From VRUE01 sp963703175 (GTDB lineage: Bacteria > Actinomycetota > Thermoleophilia > Solirubrobacterales > 70-9), in contig OY969794.1 of NCBI GenBank assembly GCA_963703175.1, forward strand, positions 2,046,001 to 2,110,000: DNA of 64,000 nt. The letters run 5' to 3'. Below the pieces are notes generated by a model, which made no database searches, was not told where the DNA came from, and worked only from the letters and a program-made list of their open reading frames with translations. Positions 23,063 to 30,852 of the stretch are shown one piece after another (within the stretch, counting starts at the first letter, position 1; every line of letters begins with the position of its first letter). The translations under genes and the position numbers were made by a program.

Positions 23063-23839
23063 CTAGGCGGAAGCGCCTGCCTCTACCTCCTCGCGGATCC
23101 AGCCGTAGCCCTTCTCCTCGAGCACGCCGACCAGCTCCGGCCCGCCCTCCTTGACGATCCGGCCCTCGAACATGACGTGGACCGAGTCAGGCTTGACCAT
23201 GTGCAGGATGCGCTGGTAGTGGGTGATGATGAGGACGCCCATGTCGGGACCGGCAAAGGTGTTGACCCCGTCGGCGACAACCCGCAGCGCGTCGATGTCG
23301 AGGCCGGAATCGGTCTCGTCGAGGACCGCGATCTCGGGGCGCAGCAGCGCCAGCTGCAGCAGCTCCATGCGCTTCTTCTCCCCGCCGGAGAAGCCATCAT
23401 TGAGGTAACGGCTGGAGAAGTCTTTAGGGATGTTGGCCAGCGCCATTGCCTCCTGGGCGACCTTGGCGAACTCTTTGATCTTGATCTCGCCTTCGCCGCG
23501 CGCCTCGCGGCGGGCGTTGAGGATCAGCCGCAGGTACTTGCTGACCGAGACGCCGGGAATGGCGACCGGGTACTGGAAGGCCATGAAGAGGCCGGCGCGC
23601 GAGCGCTCGTCGGGGTCGGCCTCGGTCATCTCCTCGCCTTTGAAGACGATCGAGCCCTCGGTCACCTCCAGCGCGGGGTGGCCCATGATCGCGTTGGCCA
23701 GGGTCGACTTGCCGGACCCGTTCGGCCCCATCAGCGCGTGGACCTTGCCCTTCTCGACATCGAGGTCGAGTCCGCTGAGGATCTGCTTGTCCTCGACGCT
23801 CACGTGCAGGTTGCGTATCTCCAGCTCAGCCAATTTCAC
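23063..23839 (-). CDS. sufC: Fe-S cluster assembly ATPase SufC
   Basis: 258 residues. ABC ATPase of the SufBCD complex: Walker A MGPNGSGKSTLAN near residue 38, signature DGFSGGEKKRMELLQ near 150, Walker B IAVLDETDSGLDID, switch His in LIITHYQRIL. The segment FMAFQYPVAIPGVSVSKYLR is typical of SufC. It is separated from sufB/sufD here, so the complex is assembled from two operons. It lies between rrf2 and sufS in one minus-strand operon. Confidence 0.97.
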   Translation of the reverse strand: MKLAELEIRNLHVSVEDKQILSGLDLDVEKGKVHALMGPNGSGKSTLANAIMGHPALEVTEGSIVFKGEEMTEADPDERSRAGLFMAFQYPVAIPGVSVSKYLRLILNARREARGEGEIKIKEFAKVAQEAMALANIPKDFSSRYLNDGFSGGEKKRMELLQLALLRPEIAVLDETDSGLDIDALRVVADGVNTFAGPDMGVLIITHYQRILHMVKPDSVHVMFEGRIVKEGGPELVGVLEEKGYGWIREEVEAGASA

Positions 23840-23859
23840 TCCATTCGTGTTTACGTGGG

Positions 23860-24336
23860 TTAAGCAGCGCTGCCGACGGCCGTCTTCTCGGCGGCGGCTT
23901 GGGGGCCGCCGGAGAACTCGACCAGCTCGGCCAGCGTGGTGCCGGCGAGTGCCTTGGTGACGCCGCCTTGGACCCTGGTCCAGAGCAGCTTCGTCGCGCA
24001 GGCGCGGTCGCCATCACTTTCGTGCGAGCAGAGGACCTTGCCCTCGGGAGTCTCGTGAAAGCACTCCATCGGCGCGATCTGACCTTCCAGCGCCTCGACC
24101 ACTTCGTCGAGGGTGATCGACTCAGCTGGCTGGGCCAGTCGGTAGCCACCGTGGGCGCCGCGGGTCGAGCTGACCAGCTCGGCGTTGCGCAGCTTGGCGA
24201 CCAAGTGCTCGAGGTAGGACAGAGGCAAGCGCTCCGCCTCGGCGACGGCGCTGAGCGAAACCGGGGCAGAGCCAGGCTGGCGGCCCAGCTCGACCATTAG
24301 GCGCACTCCGTACTCAGCTTTGGTCGAGAACAGCAT
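23860..24336 (-). CDS. Rrf2-family regulator, SufR/IscR-like
   Basis: 158 residues. The winged helix MLFSTKAEYGVRLMVELGRQ..SLSAVAEAERLPLSYLEHLV..GAHGGYRLAQP is canonical Rrf2. Three cysteines in PMECFHETPEGKVLCSHES followed by DRACATKLLW are spaced as in Fe-S-binding IscR/SufR/NsrR proteins, so it probably senses cluster status. It is the first gene of rrf2-sufC-sufS. A dyad at 24345-24365, nine bases upstream of its start, is repeated upstream of Rieske-sufBD, so it likely controls both suf operons. The C-terminal ~35 residues are Ala-rich and variable. Confidence 0.93.
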   Translation of the reverse strand: MLFSTKAEYGVRLMVELGRQPGSAPVSLSAVAEAERLPLSYLEHLVAKLRNAELVSSTRGAHGGYRLAQPAESITLDEVVEALEGQIAPMECFHETPEGKVLCSHESDGDRACATKLLWTRVQGGVTKALAGTTLAELVEFSGGPQAAAEKTAVGSAA

Positions 24337-24344
24337 CGACTTAA

Positions 24345-24365
24345 ATCCTACCGAAGCGGTCGGTT
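24345..24365. promoter_or_regulatory. Dyad operator-like site upstream of rrf2-sufC-sufS
   Basis: ATCCTACC (24345-24352), GAAGC, then GGTCGGTT (24358-24365). Spacing and half-site bases match the site at 19222-19242 (ATCCTACT-N5-AGTCGGAT). It lies nine bases from the rrf2 start codon, which suits negative autoregulation, and overlaps the end of the upstream MFS gene. Confidence 0.6.
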
Positions 24366-25850
24366 ATGCGGACGCGGCCTCGGTTGCCTCATGCTCGGCG
24401 GACTCGCCTGCAGCGGCATGGCCGAGTGCGACATGGGCTTTGCTGTCGCTGCTGCGGATCAGGACGAGCGTCAGCACGAAGCCCAGCGCGGCGATTGCGG
24501 CGCCGCCGAGGAAGGCAGCCTGGAAGCCGTCGGTCAGCGCGCCAAGTGGGTTCGAGTCGCCCGACGAAATCACGTCCTTAGTGCGCGAGGTGGCGAGGGT
24601 GGAGAGCACCGCGAGGCCGAGTGCGCCGCCGATCTGCTGGGAGGTGTTGATCAGCCCGCTGGCCAGACCGGCCTCGTTCTCCTCGACTCCCGAGACGGCG
24701 GCGATCGTCGTCGTCACGAAGGCGAAGCCGAGCCCGGCGGCGGCGAACAGCGACGGCCCGAGGATGTCGGTGGTGAAGCCGCCGCCGACCGAGACGCGGC
24801 TGAACCAGGTCAGGCCGATGACGATGAAGAGCATGCCCGCGGCGAGCACGGGCTTATGGCCGAGTTTGGTCACGAGCTGGGAGGCGATGGCCGCCGAGGC
24901 CATGATCACCAGCGCCAGCGGCAGGTAGGAGAGACCGGCGTGGATCGCGCTGTAGCCGAGCACCTGCTGCATATAGAGAGAGATGAAGAAGAACATCGAG
25001 AAGAGCGAGGCGCCAACCAGGAGGCCGACGACGTTGGCACCGGTCAGCGTCCGGATGCGGAAGATCGAGAACGGCACCAGCGGCTTGGTCGCGCGCAGCT
25101 CGATCGCGACGAACGCCGCCATCAACGCTGCGGAAAGGGCGATCAAGCCGATCGTCTGGGTCGAGCCCCAGCCGGCGCTGGTGGCGTCGACTACGGCGTA
25201 GACGAGGATCGAGAGCGCCGCGGTGACCGTGACGGCGCCGGCGACGTCGAAGGCGCGGGTCTCCTGCTCGGCGCGGCTTTCGGCGATCAGCCGGGGGAGA
25301 GGGCGAAAGCGACGAGGCTGACTGGGACGTTGACCCAGAGCACCCATTCCCAACCGAGGCCGTCGGTGAGGATGCCGCCGAGCAACACGCCCGCGGCGCC
25401 GCCGGAGCCGGCGACCGCGCCCCAGACGCCCAGCGCCTTGTTGCGCTCGGAGCCGTCGCTGAAGGTGGTGGTGACGATCGAGAGCGCCGCCGGAGAGATG
25501 ATCGCCGCGCCGAGGCCCTGCGCCGCCCGCGCTGCGATCAGCTGACCCTCGGTCGAAGCGAAGCCCGCCGCGAGCGAGGCGACGGCGACGACAAGCAGGC
25601 CTGCCATGAAGACGCGTCGGCGGCCGAGCAGATCGGCGGTGCGGCCGCCGAGCAGGAGGAAGCCGCCGAAGGTGAGGATGTAAGCGTTAACCACCCAGGG
25701 CAGGTTCTCCTGGGAGAAGTGGAGCGCGTCGCCGATCGTCGGCAGGGCGACGTTGACGATCGAGGCGTCGAGCACGACGACGAACTGCGCCGAGCAGAGC
25801 AGGACGAGCGCCAGCCAGCGTTTCTCTTTGAAGTCCTGGGAGGTCGCCAT
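24364..25850 (-). pseudogene. DHA2-family MFS drug exporter interrupted by a frameshift
   Basis: Two overlapping frames together encode one 14-TM exporter. The first (25850 to a TGA at 25287-25289) carries VVVLDASIVNVALPTIGDAL, LLGGRTADLLGRRRVFMAG and ends NVPVSLVAFALSPG. The second resumes LIAESRAEQETRAFDVAGAV in another frame and runs to 24364 with eight more TM segments. Adding one base to the GGGGG run at 25293-25297 restores FALSP-RLIAESRAEQ, the expected family junction. It is either a recent inactivation or a homopolymer sequencing error. EmrB/QacA-like proteins export drugs by proton antiport. Confidence 0.85.
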
Positions 25851-25896
25851 CGACTGGTTCTTCAGTCAAGCAAATCGGCAGCGTCGGCGAGCCCGG

Positions 25897-26478
25897 TCAC
25901 GGCTCGATCAAGCCGCGGCGGATCGCGTAGCGGACCAGCTCGACCCGGTCTCTCATCCCCAGCTTGCGCATTGCGTTGGCGCGATGGTTCTCGACGGTCT
26001 TCTCGGAGAGGTGGAGGATCGCCGCGATCTCCTTCGTCGTGTTGGCCTCGGCGACGAGCTTGACGATCTCCTCCTCGCGCGGGGTAAGCGAGCGTTCCAG
26101 GTCGGGAGTAAACGGCTCGCCGCGCTCGACCGCGCGGATCGCGGCAAGCAGGTCGGTGTCCGCCTGCGTCTTCAACACGTAGCCAGAGGCGCCGGCCTTG
26201 AGCGCCTCGGTGAGGTAGCGCTCGTCGTCGTGCATGGAGAGGATCAGGACCGCGGTCTCGGGCGCCTGGGCCTTGATCTCGCGCGTCGCCTGCAGCCCGG
26301 TCAACTTCGGCATCTTGAGGTCGAGGATTGCCAGGTCGGGTCGCTCCCGGACCGCGATGTCGCGTGCCTCGGCGCCGTCGGCGGCCTCGGCGATGACCTC
26401 GATATCGGCCTGCCGCTCGAGTAGCAACCGCAACCCGGAGCGGACGATGCCGTGATCGTCTGCGATCAGCACGCGCAT
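25897..26478 (-). CDS. NarL/LuxR-family response regulator
   Basis: 193 residues, somewhat shorter than usual. The receiver domain has acidic residues in IADDHGIVRSGL, the phospho-acceptor Asp in LAILDLKMPKLTG near residue 53, and the Lys in YVLKTQADTD. A LuxR-type HTH follows: LTPREEEIVKLVAEANTTKE, HLSEKTVENHRANAMRKLG. It belongs with the sensor kinase at 27192-28049, on the same strand and family-matched, but an antiparallel VapBC module now separates the two. Confidence 0.93.
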   Translation of the reverse strand: MRVLIADDHGIVRSGLRLLLERQADIEVIAEAADGAEARDIAVRERPDLAILDLKMPKLTGLQATREIKAQAPETAVLILSMHDDERYLTEALKAGASGYVLKTQADTDLLAAIRAVERGEPFTPDLERSLTPREEEIVKLVAEANTTKEIAAILHLSEKTVENHRANAMRKLGMRDRVELVRYAIRRGLIEP

Positions 26479-26518
26479 TGCTTGCTCAGTGTAGTCACCT
26501 GAATGCTAAGATGTCCAC

Positions 26519-26797
26519 ATGCACGAGATCGGGGTTCGAGAGCTGAAGGCGAGCTTGAGCAGCATGCTTCGCCGAGTCGAGGAGGGAGAGCAGATCAAGG
26601 TGACTGTACGCGGCAAGCACGTTGCAGACCTTGTGCCCGCCGGCTCTCGTCGCTCCAGTGAGCGATTGCGCAGTCTGGTTGCTGAGGGCAGGGTCACTCC
26701 GGCCGCCCAGTCGCATCCACGTCGAATCCCGCGTCCGCTTGCTACGGGACGGTCGGCGTCAGCACACGTTCTTGCTGAGCGCGACGACGAGCGCTGA
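26519..26797 (+). CDS. Phd/YefM-family antitoxin
   Basis: 92 residues. The N-terminal MHEIGVRELKASLSSMLRRV and GEQIKVTVRGKHVADLVPAG are the Phd/YefM DNA-binding fold. The Arg/Ser-rich C-terminal part would be the disordered toxin-binding tail. The -10-like TAAGAT at 26507-26512 leaves virtually no leader before the ATG. The stop overlaps the toxin start by one base (TGATG). It lies 40 bases from the divergent response-regulator start. Confidence 0.85.
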   Translation: MHEIGVRELKASLSSMLRRVEEGEQIKVTVRGKHVADLVPAGSRRSSERLRSLVAEGRVTPAAQSHPRRIPRPLATGRSASAHVLAERDDER

Positions 26798-27195
26798 TGC
26801 TCTATCTCGACGCGAGTGCGCTGGTCAAGCGCTACGTCGAGGAGGACGGCAGCAAGGCGGTGCTGGCAGCGATGGCTGACGCCAGTGCCTGGTCGATATG
26901 CCGGATCGGATTTGTGGAGACCGTTCGTGCCGTTGGTCTGGCCGGTGGGCGCAGGGCCGTCAAGAGGATCGAAAGCGATTGGCTTGCCTTCGACGTGGTT
27001 GAGGTCGACCGGGAGCTTGCGGAGCATGCCGCACAACTGGCCCTCTCGACTGAGCTGCGCAGCCTCGATGCCTTGCATCTTGCTGCAGCGCTCGTCTTGC
27101 CTGCTGAGGGCCTGACGGTCGCCACCTGGGACGTTCGCCTGCATCGCGCTGCTCGCGACCGAGATCTGAATACCCTGCCCGCTGTTCTCGGCTAA
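26797..27195 (+). CDS. vapC: VapC-type PIN-domain toxin
   Basis: 132 residues. The PIN acidic residues are in MLYLDASALVKRYVEEDG (Asp5), FVETVRAVG (Glu ~43) and LRSLDALHLAAAL (Asp ~92), with the final acidic position in VATWDVRLHRAA. VapC toxins are RNases, often cutting tRNA or rRNA. It is partnered with the Phd-like antitoxin upstream. Its stop (TAA) interlocks with the stop (TAG) of the convergent histidine-kinase gene at 27192-27195. Confidence 0.88.
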   Translation: MLYLDASALVKRYVEEDGSKAVLAAMADASAWSICRIGFVETVRAVGLAGGRRAVKRIESDWLAFDVVEVDRELAEHAAQLALSTELRSLDALHLAAALVLPAEGLTVATWDVRLHRAARDRDLNTLPAVLG

Positions 27196-28049
27196 TCAGG
27201 CACCGAGAGCCGCACCGTCGTCCCATGGCCCGGTCGCGACTCGATCGTCAGCTCGGCGCCGATCAATAGCGCCCGCTCGCGCATGCCGGCGATGCCGAGG
27301 CCGCGCTCGGACTGCTCGAAGGCGAAGCCGCGGCCGTCGTCGGCGACGGTCAGTTCGACCCCGCGCTCCATCCGGCGCAGGCTCGCCGCGATCCGCTGCG
27401 CCTCGCTGTGGCGGGCGGCGTTGGTGATCGCCTCCTGGGCTACCCGGTAGACGACCAGTTGCACGTCGTCGTCGAGGTCGGAGAAGTCTCCCTCTGCGCT
27501 CAGCTCGGCGGTGAGGCCGGAGCGGTCAAGCTGCTCGACCTGGCCGCCGATTGCGGCGGCGAGACCGAGGTCGTCGAGCGCCGTCGGTCGCAGTTGGCGG
27601 GCGAGGGAGAGCAGCTCTTGCATCGCCTGATTGGCCAGCGAGCGGGTCTCGGCGAGCTCCGGCTCCAGCTCGGGCGGCGCTGCCTCGCGCACCGCCTCCA
27701 GGCGCAACAGCAGCCCGGTCAGTGACTGGTTCACCTCGTCATGAAGGTCTCGGGCAACTCGCGCTCGCTCCTCCTCTTGGGCTCGTAGCGCGGCGCTGCC
27801 GGCGCGCCGACGCTCCGCTTCCAGGCGCCGGATCATGCGTAGGAAGGCAAGCTCGATCCGCTCGACCTCCTCGCTCTCTCCAACCCCGTCGATCGAATCT
27901 GGCAGCAATGGTCCCGGCCGGCTTAGGTCGACCTTCTCCATTTCTTCGATCAGGCTTTCGAGCGGCGCGAAGCGGCGCCGCAAGACGATGAGGTTGACGG
28001 CAAGCGCCGTCGCCAGCACGGCGAGCACAACGATGACCGCGGTCGTCAT
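27192..28049 (-). CDS. Sensor histidine kinase (HisKA_3 / NarX-LiaS type)
   Basis: 285 residues. A single N-terminal TM segment (VIVVLAVLATALAVNLIVL) is followed by a short linker. The dimerisation helix has the phospho-accepting His in ARVARDLHDEVNQSLTG near residue 103, and the HATPase has VAQEAITNAARHSEAQRI (N box), VADDGRGFAF and GLGIAGMRER. There is no extracellular sensor domain, so the stimulus is likely within the membrane or cytoplasm. The cognate regulator is probably the NarL-type gene at 25897, about 700 bases downstream beyond the VapBC insertion. Confidence 0.92.
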   Translation of the reverse strand: MTTAVIVVLAVLATALAVNLIVLRRRFAPLESLIEEMEKVDLSRPGPLLPDSIDGVGESEEVERIELAFLRMIRRLEAERRRAGSAALRAQEEERARVARDLHDEVNQSLTGLLLRLEAVREAAPPELEPELAETRSLANQAMQELLSLARQLRPTALDDLGLAAAIGGQVEQLDRSGLTAELSAEGDFSDLDDDVQLVVYRVAQEAITNAARHSEAQRIAASLRRMERGVELTVADDGRGFAFEQSERGLGIAGMRERALLIGAELTIESRPGHGTTVRLSVPD

Positions 28050-28139
28050 CGGGCGAGAATAGGGGTTGGTCCCTATGGCCAGGCCGGTATTTCGCCGCGA
28101 TACTTCGGGGCACGGTTAATCCAAATAGGAGCGAATGCG

Positions 28140-29000
28140 ATGAGCACCACCAAGCAGTCCACCTTCGGCGCCACCCTGCGGACGACGATCCTGCTGGCGT
28201 CCCTTTCGGGGCTGCTGGTCTTGATCGGCGCTCTCATCGGCGGGCCCAGTACGGCCGCCCTCTTCCTCGGGATCGCCCTGCTAATCAACCTCGGCTCTTA
28301 CTTCTTCAGCGACAAACTGGCGCTGAAAATGAGTCGCGCGCAGCCGATCGAGGAATCGGAAGCCCCGCGGCTCTACGAGATCATGCGCGAACTGACGACG
28401 CGCGCCGGCCTGCCGATGCCGCGCCTCTACATGATCCCGCAGGACCAGCCCAACGCCTTCGCCACCGGCCGCAACCCGAAGCACTCCGCGGTCGCCGTCA
28501 CCCGCGGGATCACCAAGCTGCTCTCCGAGGACGAGTTGCGCGGCGTCCTCGCCCACGAGCTCACGCACGTCCGCAACCGCGACATCCTGATCCAATCGGT
28601 CGCCTCGGCGATCGGCGCCGCGATCACCTATCTCGCCTACATGCTGATGTGGTTCGGAAACGACGACGAGTCGCCGCTCAGCCTCGTCGCCTCGCTAGCA
28701 CTGGTCCTGCTGGCCCCGATCGCGGCGAGCATCATCCAGCTGGCGATCTCGCGTCAGCGCGAGTACGCGGCCGACGCCGGCGGCGCCGAAATCTGCGGCA
28801 ACCCCGAGTCGCTGGCCAGCGCTCTGCTGCGCCTTGAGCAGGGGGCGACGGACATGCCGATGCAGGTCAACCAGGCGGCCGAGCCGCTCTACATCGTCAA
28901 GCCCTTCTCCAGCAAGGGCATCGCCGGCCTCTTTTCGACCCACCCGCCGATCGAGGAGCGGGTGAAGAGGCTGCGCCAGATGCGTCCCTCACTGGGGTAG
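28140..29000 (+). CDS. htpX: HtpX-like M48 zinc metalloprotease
   Basis: 286 residues. Two N-terminal TM segments (TILLASLSGLLVLIGALI and AALFLGIALLINLGSYFF), the zinc motif VLAHELTHVRNRDI near residue 140, two further TM segments, and the third zinc ligand Glu in QREYAADAGGAEIC. C-terminal FSTHPPIEERVKRLRQM is typical of HtpX. It acts in membrane-protein quality control with FtsH. The ATG start is 90 bases from the divergent kinase start. Confidence 0.95.
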   Translation: MSTTKQSTFGATLRTTILLASLSGLLVLIGALIGGPSTAALFLGIALLINLGSYFFSDKLALKMSRAQPIEESEAPRLYEIMRELTTRAGLPMPRLYMIPQDQPNAFATGRNPKHSAVAVTRGITKLLSEDELRGVLAHELTHVRNRDILIQSVASAIGAAITYLAYMLMWFGNDDESPLSLVASLALVLLAPIAASIIQLAISRQREYAADAGGAEICGNPESLASALLRLEQGATDMPMQVNQAAEPLYIVKPFSSKGIAGLFSTHPPIEERVKRLRQMRPSLG

Positions 29001-29035
29001 AAACTTTTTGTCGTCATAAAGCTATTATTGGCTGG

Positions 29036-29746
29036 GTGACAACTCAGCCGATAAAACGCCCGCTCTTGGTCTTAGGTAACGAGGCTGAGTGGGCGGCAAT
29101 CAACGAGGAAAAGGAGCGGCAGGAGGCCGAATTCGCCCAGACTCTCTCAACTACCGAGCGGCTCGAATTTGCTCAGAAGCTCCGCGACCAAGCGTTCAAG
29201 CTCTACCGCGCGGTCCGCCCCCACGGCCTTCGGCGAGATTTACTCGGGTCTGATCTGTTAAGCGTCGTCAGCGACGCCAACATCAGCGGGTTGGAGCACG
29301 TCGTCATTGGGGACCTTGCCGTGATTGCCCACGGGTACCTCTGTACAGCAAGAGACTCCAGGCTCCTTGTGTCTGATGACTCCGGGACGGATGAGGCCAT
29401 CCTGCGTTTCCTCGAACGGATTGAGGCAAAGCGTTTAAATGACGGCAGGACGCTAAAAACTCCCGATGACGTGGTTGCCGCGCATCGTCACCTGCGCGTC
29501 GACAGTCGCCATGGCGTGATCGACATCATGCGCGGCGGTCTGCCACCTCTCGACTACGAGACGGTCGCCGCACAGGCCGTCGAGGGTTCGTGGGGCGAGA
29601 GACCCTTACGGGTGGCCTCGTTGCCAAGTCTCGTCGGCTTCAAGCGTCTTGCAAATCGGCCGGGAGACAAGGTTGACCTCGAAAAGCTCGAACAAGTCAA
29701 TGGTGAGCTGCCGATCGACCCGATCCCGGGACTTGACGACCAGTGA
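29036..29746 (+). CDS. Degenerate nucleotidyltransferase-like protein
   Basis: 236 residues from a GTG. The core LEHVVIGDLAVIAHGYLCTA followed by RDSRLLVSDD aligns with the MNT/AbiEii signature VxGGLAxxxHGxxRxTxDxDLLV. However, GG became GD, and the D-x-D metal pair became D-S-R. RHGVIDIMRGG matches the third-Asp strand, and PSLVGFKRLANRPGDKVDLEK the downstream Lys region. The fold is probably kept but catalysis is doubtful. The N-terminal 60 residues are helical. There is no antitoxin-like partner beside it. Confidence 0.6.
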   Translation: MTTQPIKRPLLVLGNEAEWAAINEEKERQEAEFAQTLSTTERLEFAQKLRDQAFKLYRAVRPHGLRRDLLGSDLLSVVSDANISGLEHVVIGDLAVIAHGYLCTARDSRLLVSDDSGTDEAILRFLERIEAKRLNDGRTLKTPDDVVAAHRHLRVDSRHGVIDIMRGGLPPLDYETVAAQAVEGSWGERPLRVASLPSLVGFKRLANRPGDKVDLEKLEQVNGELPIDPIPGLDDQ

Positions 29747-29765
29747 CGCCGCCCCGTTGACCGGG

Positions 29766-29809
29766 GGGTATTTAAGAACTACCCTGTACGCGTAACGGCA
29801 TAGGCCGTT
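29766..29809. promoter_or_regulatory. Dyads in front of the TetR gene (candidate autoregulatory operators)
   Basis: GGGTA (29766-29770), nine bases, TACCC (29780-29784) form one perfect dyad. AACGG/CCGTT (about 29794-29809) form another, just before the ATG at 29817. Dyads of this size close to the start codon are typical TetR-family autoregulatory sites. No experimental footing. Confidence 0.35.
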
Positions 29810-29816
29810 CGCGATC

Positions 29817-30557
29817 ATGGCAAGGGCACGCGCCAGCTCCAAATCCGCCGGGCCGCGCCGCCTTCCGCGCGGGCGCCACGCGCTCCCGCCAGACGAGGTT
29901 CTGCGCGACCAGCGTGAGCGCCTGATCGCCGCCGTCCCGAGAGTCGTCGCCAAGCATGGCTACGAAGCGATGTCGGTCGCCGACATCGTCAAGGCAGCCG
30001 CCGTTTCCCGCAACGCCTTCTACAAGAACTTCAGCGACAAGCAGGACTGCTTCGCCGCCGCCCACGACGCCGGCCACGAGCGCCTCTTCGAGGTGCTCGT
30101 GGAACGCTGCGATGACCGCGCGACGATCGAAGAGCGGGTCGAGCGCTCGCTGACGGCGGGCCTCGACACCCTCGCCGCCGAGCCCGATCTGGCGCGCCTG
30201 CTCTTTGTCGAGGCCCCCTCGGCGGGTGAGGAGATCGCGCTGCGCTACCACGAGTGGCTGCAGCGCTACGGGACTCTGCTGCGAGTCGCTGCGCCTGACT
30301 TGCCACCGCAGTCGATCCCTGCACCTGAGGTTGAGGGTGTGATTGTCGGCGGCATCGCTTCGCGGTTGGCCAGCGAGGTGCTCAACGGCCGGATAAAGAA
30401 GCTGCGAGATCTCACCGCGCCCCTTGTCGAGTACGTCCTCGCCTTTTACCGCCTCGGTGATACCCGCCCCAAAGAGGGCAGGCTTGTGCCGTTTGAGCCG
30501 GGCCAGCGGACGGCGGAAGAGCCCGCCGAGCTGCAGACCAAACGGGCCAGCGCCTAG
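29817..30557 (+). CDS. TetR-family transcriptional regulator
   Basis: 246 residues. A basic, disordered ~35-residue N-terminal tail precedes the TetR HTH (RERLIAAVPRVVAKHGYEAM, VADIVKAAAVSRNAFYKNFS, DKQDCFAAAHDAG). The ligand domain is helical, with a gene-specific C-terminal tail rich in Glu/Pro. It is of the same type as the two TetR genes at 37738 and 38429, which lie beyond the secreted-protein operon. Together they bracket that operon and are its likely regulators. Confidence 0.9.
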   Translation: MARARASSKSAGPRRLPRGRHALPPDEVLRDQRERLIAAVPRVVAKHGYEAMSVADIVKAAAVSRNAFYKNFSDKQDCFAAAHDAGHERLFEVLVERCDDRATIEERVERSLTAGLDTLAAEPDLARLLFVEAPSAGEEIALRYHEWLQRYGTLLRVAAPDLPPQSIPAPEVEGVIVGGIASRLASEVLNGRIKKLRDLTAPLVEYVLAFYRLGDTRPKEGRLVPFEPGQRTAEEPAELQTKRASA

Positions 30558-30671
30558 CGGCAAAGCCCCGCGCGTACCCGATCCAAACGATCGATTATCT
30601 GGGAACTCACTGGGTTTCATAGGTATTTCCTTCGACCTGAATTCCCTGCAAACCGCGCATTGAGCTTAGCA

Positions 30672-30750
30672 ATACCATGTGCGTATCTTGACAACTCCGA
30701 ACCAGCGTGTTTACATCTGGCCGCGTCTTCAGTTGGGAACTACCTCGGTA
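30672..30750 (+). promoter_or_regulatory. Promoter element copy 1, upstream of the secreted-protein operon
   Basis: TTGACA at 30688-30693, an 18-base spacer and TACATC at 30712-30717 form a sigma-70-like promoter. The 79-base region aligns without gaps to 37687-37765 (about 55 identities by hand count), including an identical GTGCGTATCTTGACAA block and CGTGTTT. The mRNA would have a leader of about 130 bases before the GTG at 30853. The remainder of 30558-30852 contains no credible ORF. Confidence 0.6.
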
Positions 30751-30852
30751 TAGCCAACGAGGGCGCAGAGCAGGAACAGGGAAAACCGAGCCCGACGGGA
30801 GCCGCAAAGGGAAGCGGCCGGCAAGGGGCTCAAGGGACAAGGAGAGAGCTAC

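Noticed and set aside
24391..25545. 384-residue plus-strand ORF antisense to the MFS gene
   Set aside because: Composition is Arg/Glu/Gly/His-rich with no domain; the minus strand encodes membrane segments of a DHA2 exporter.
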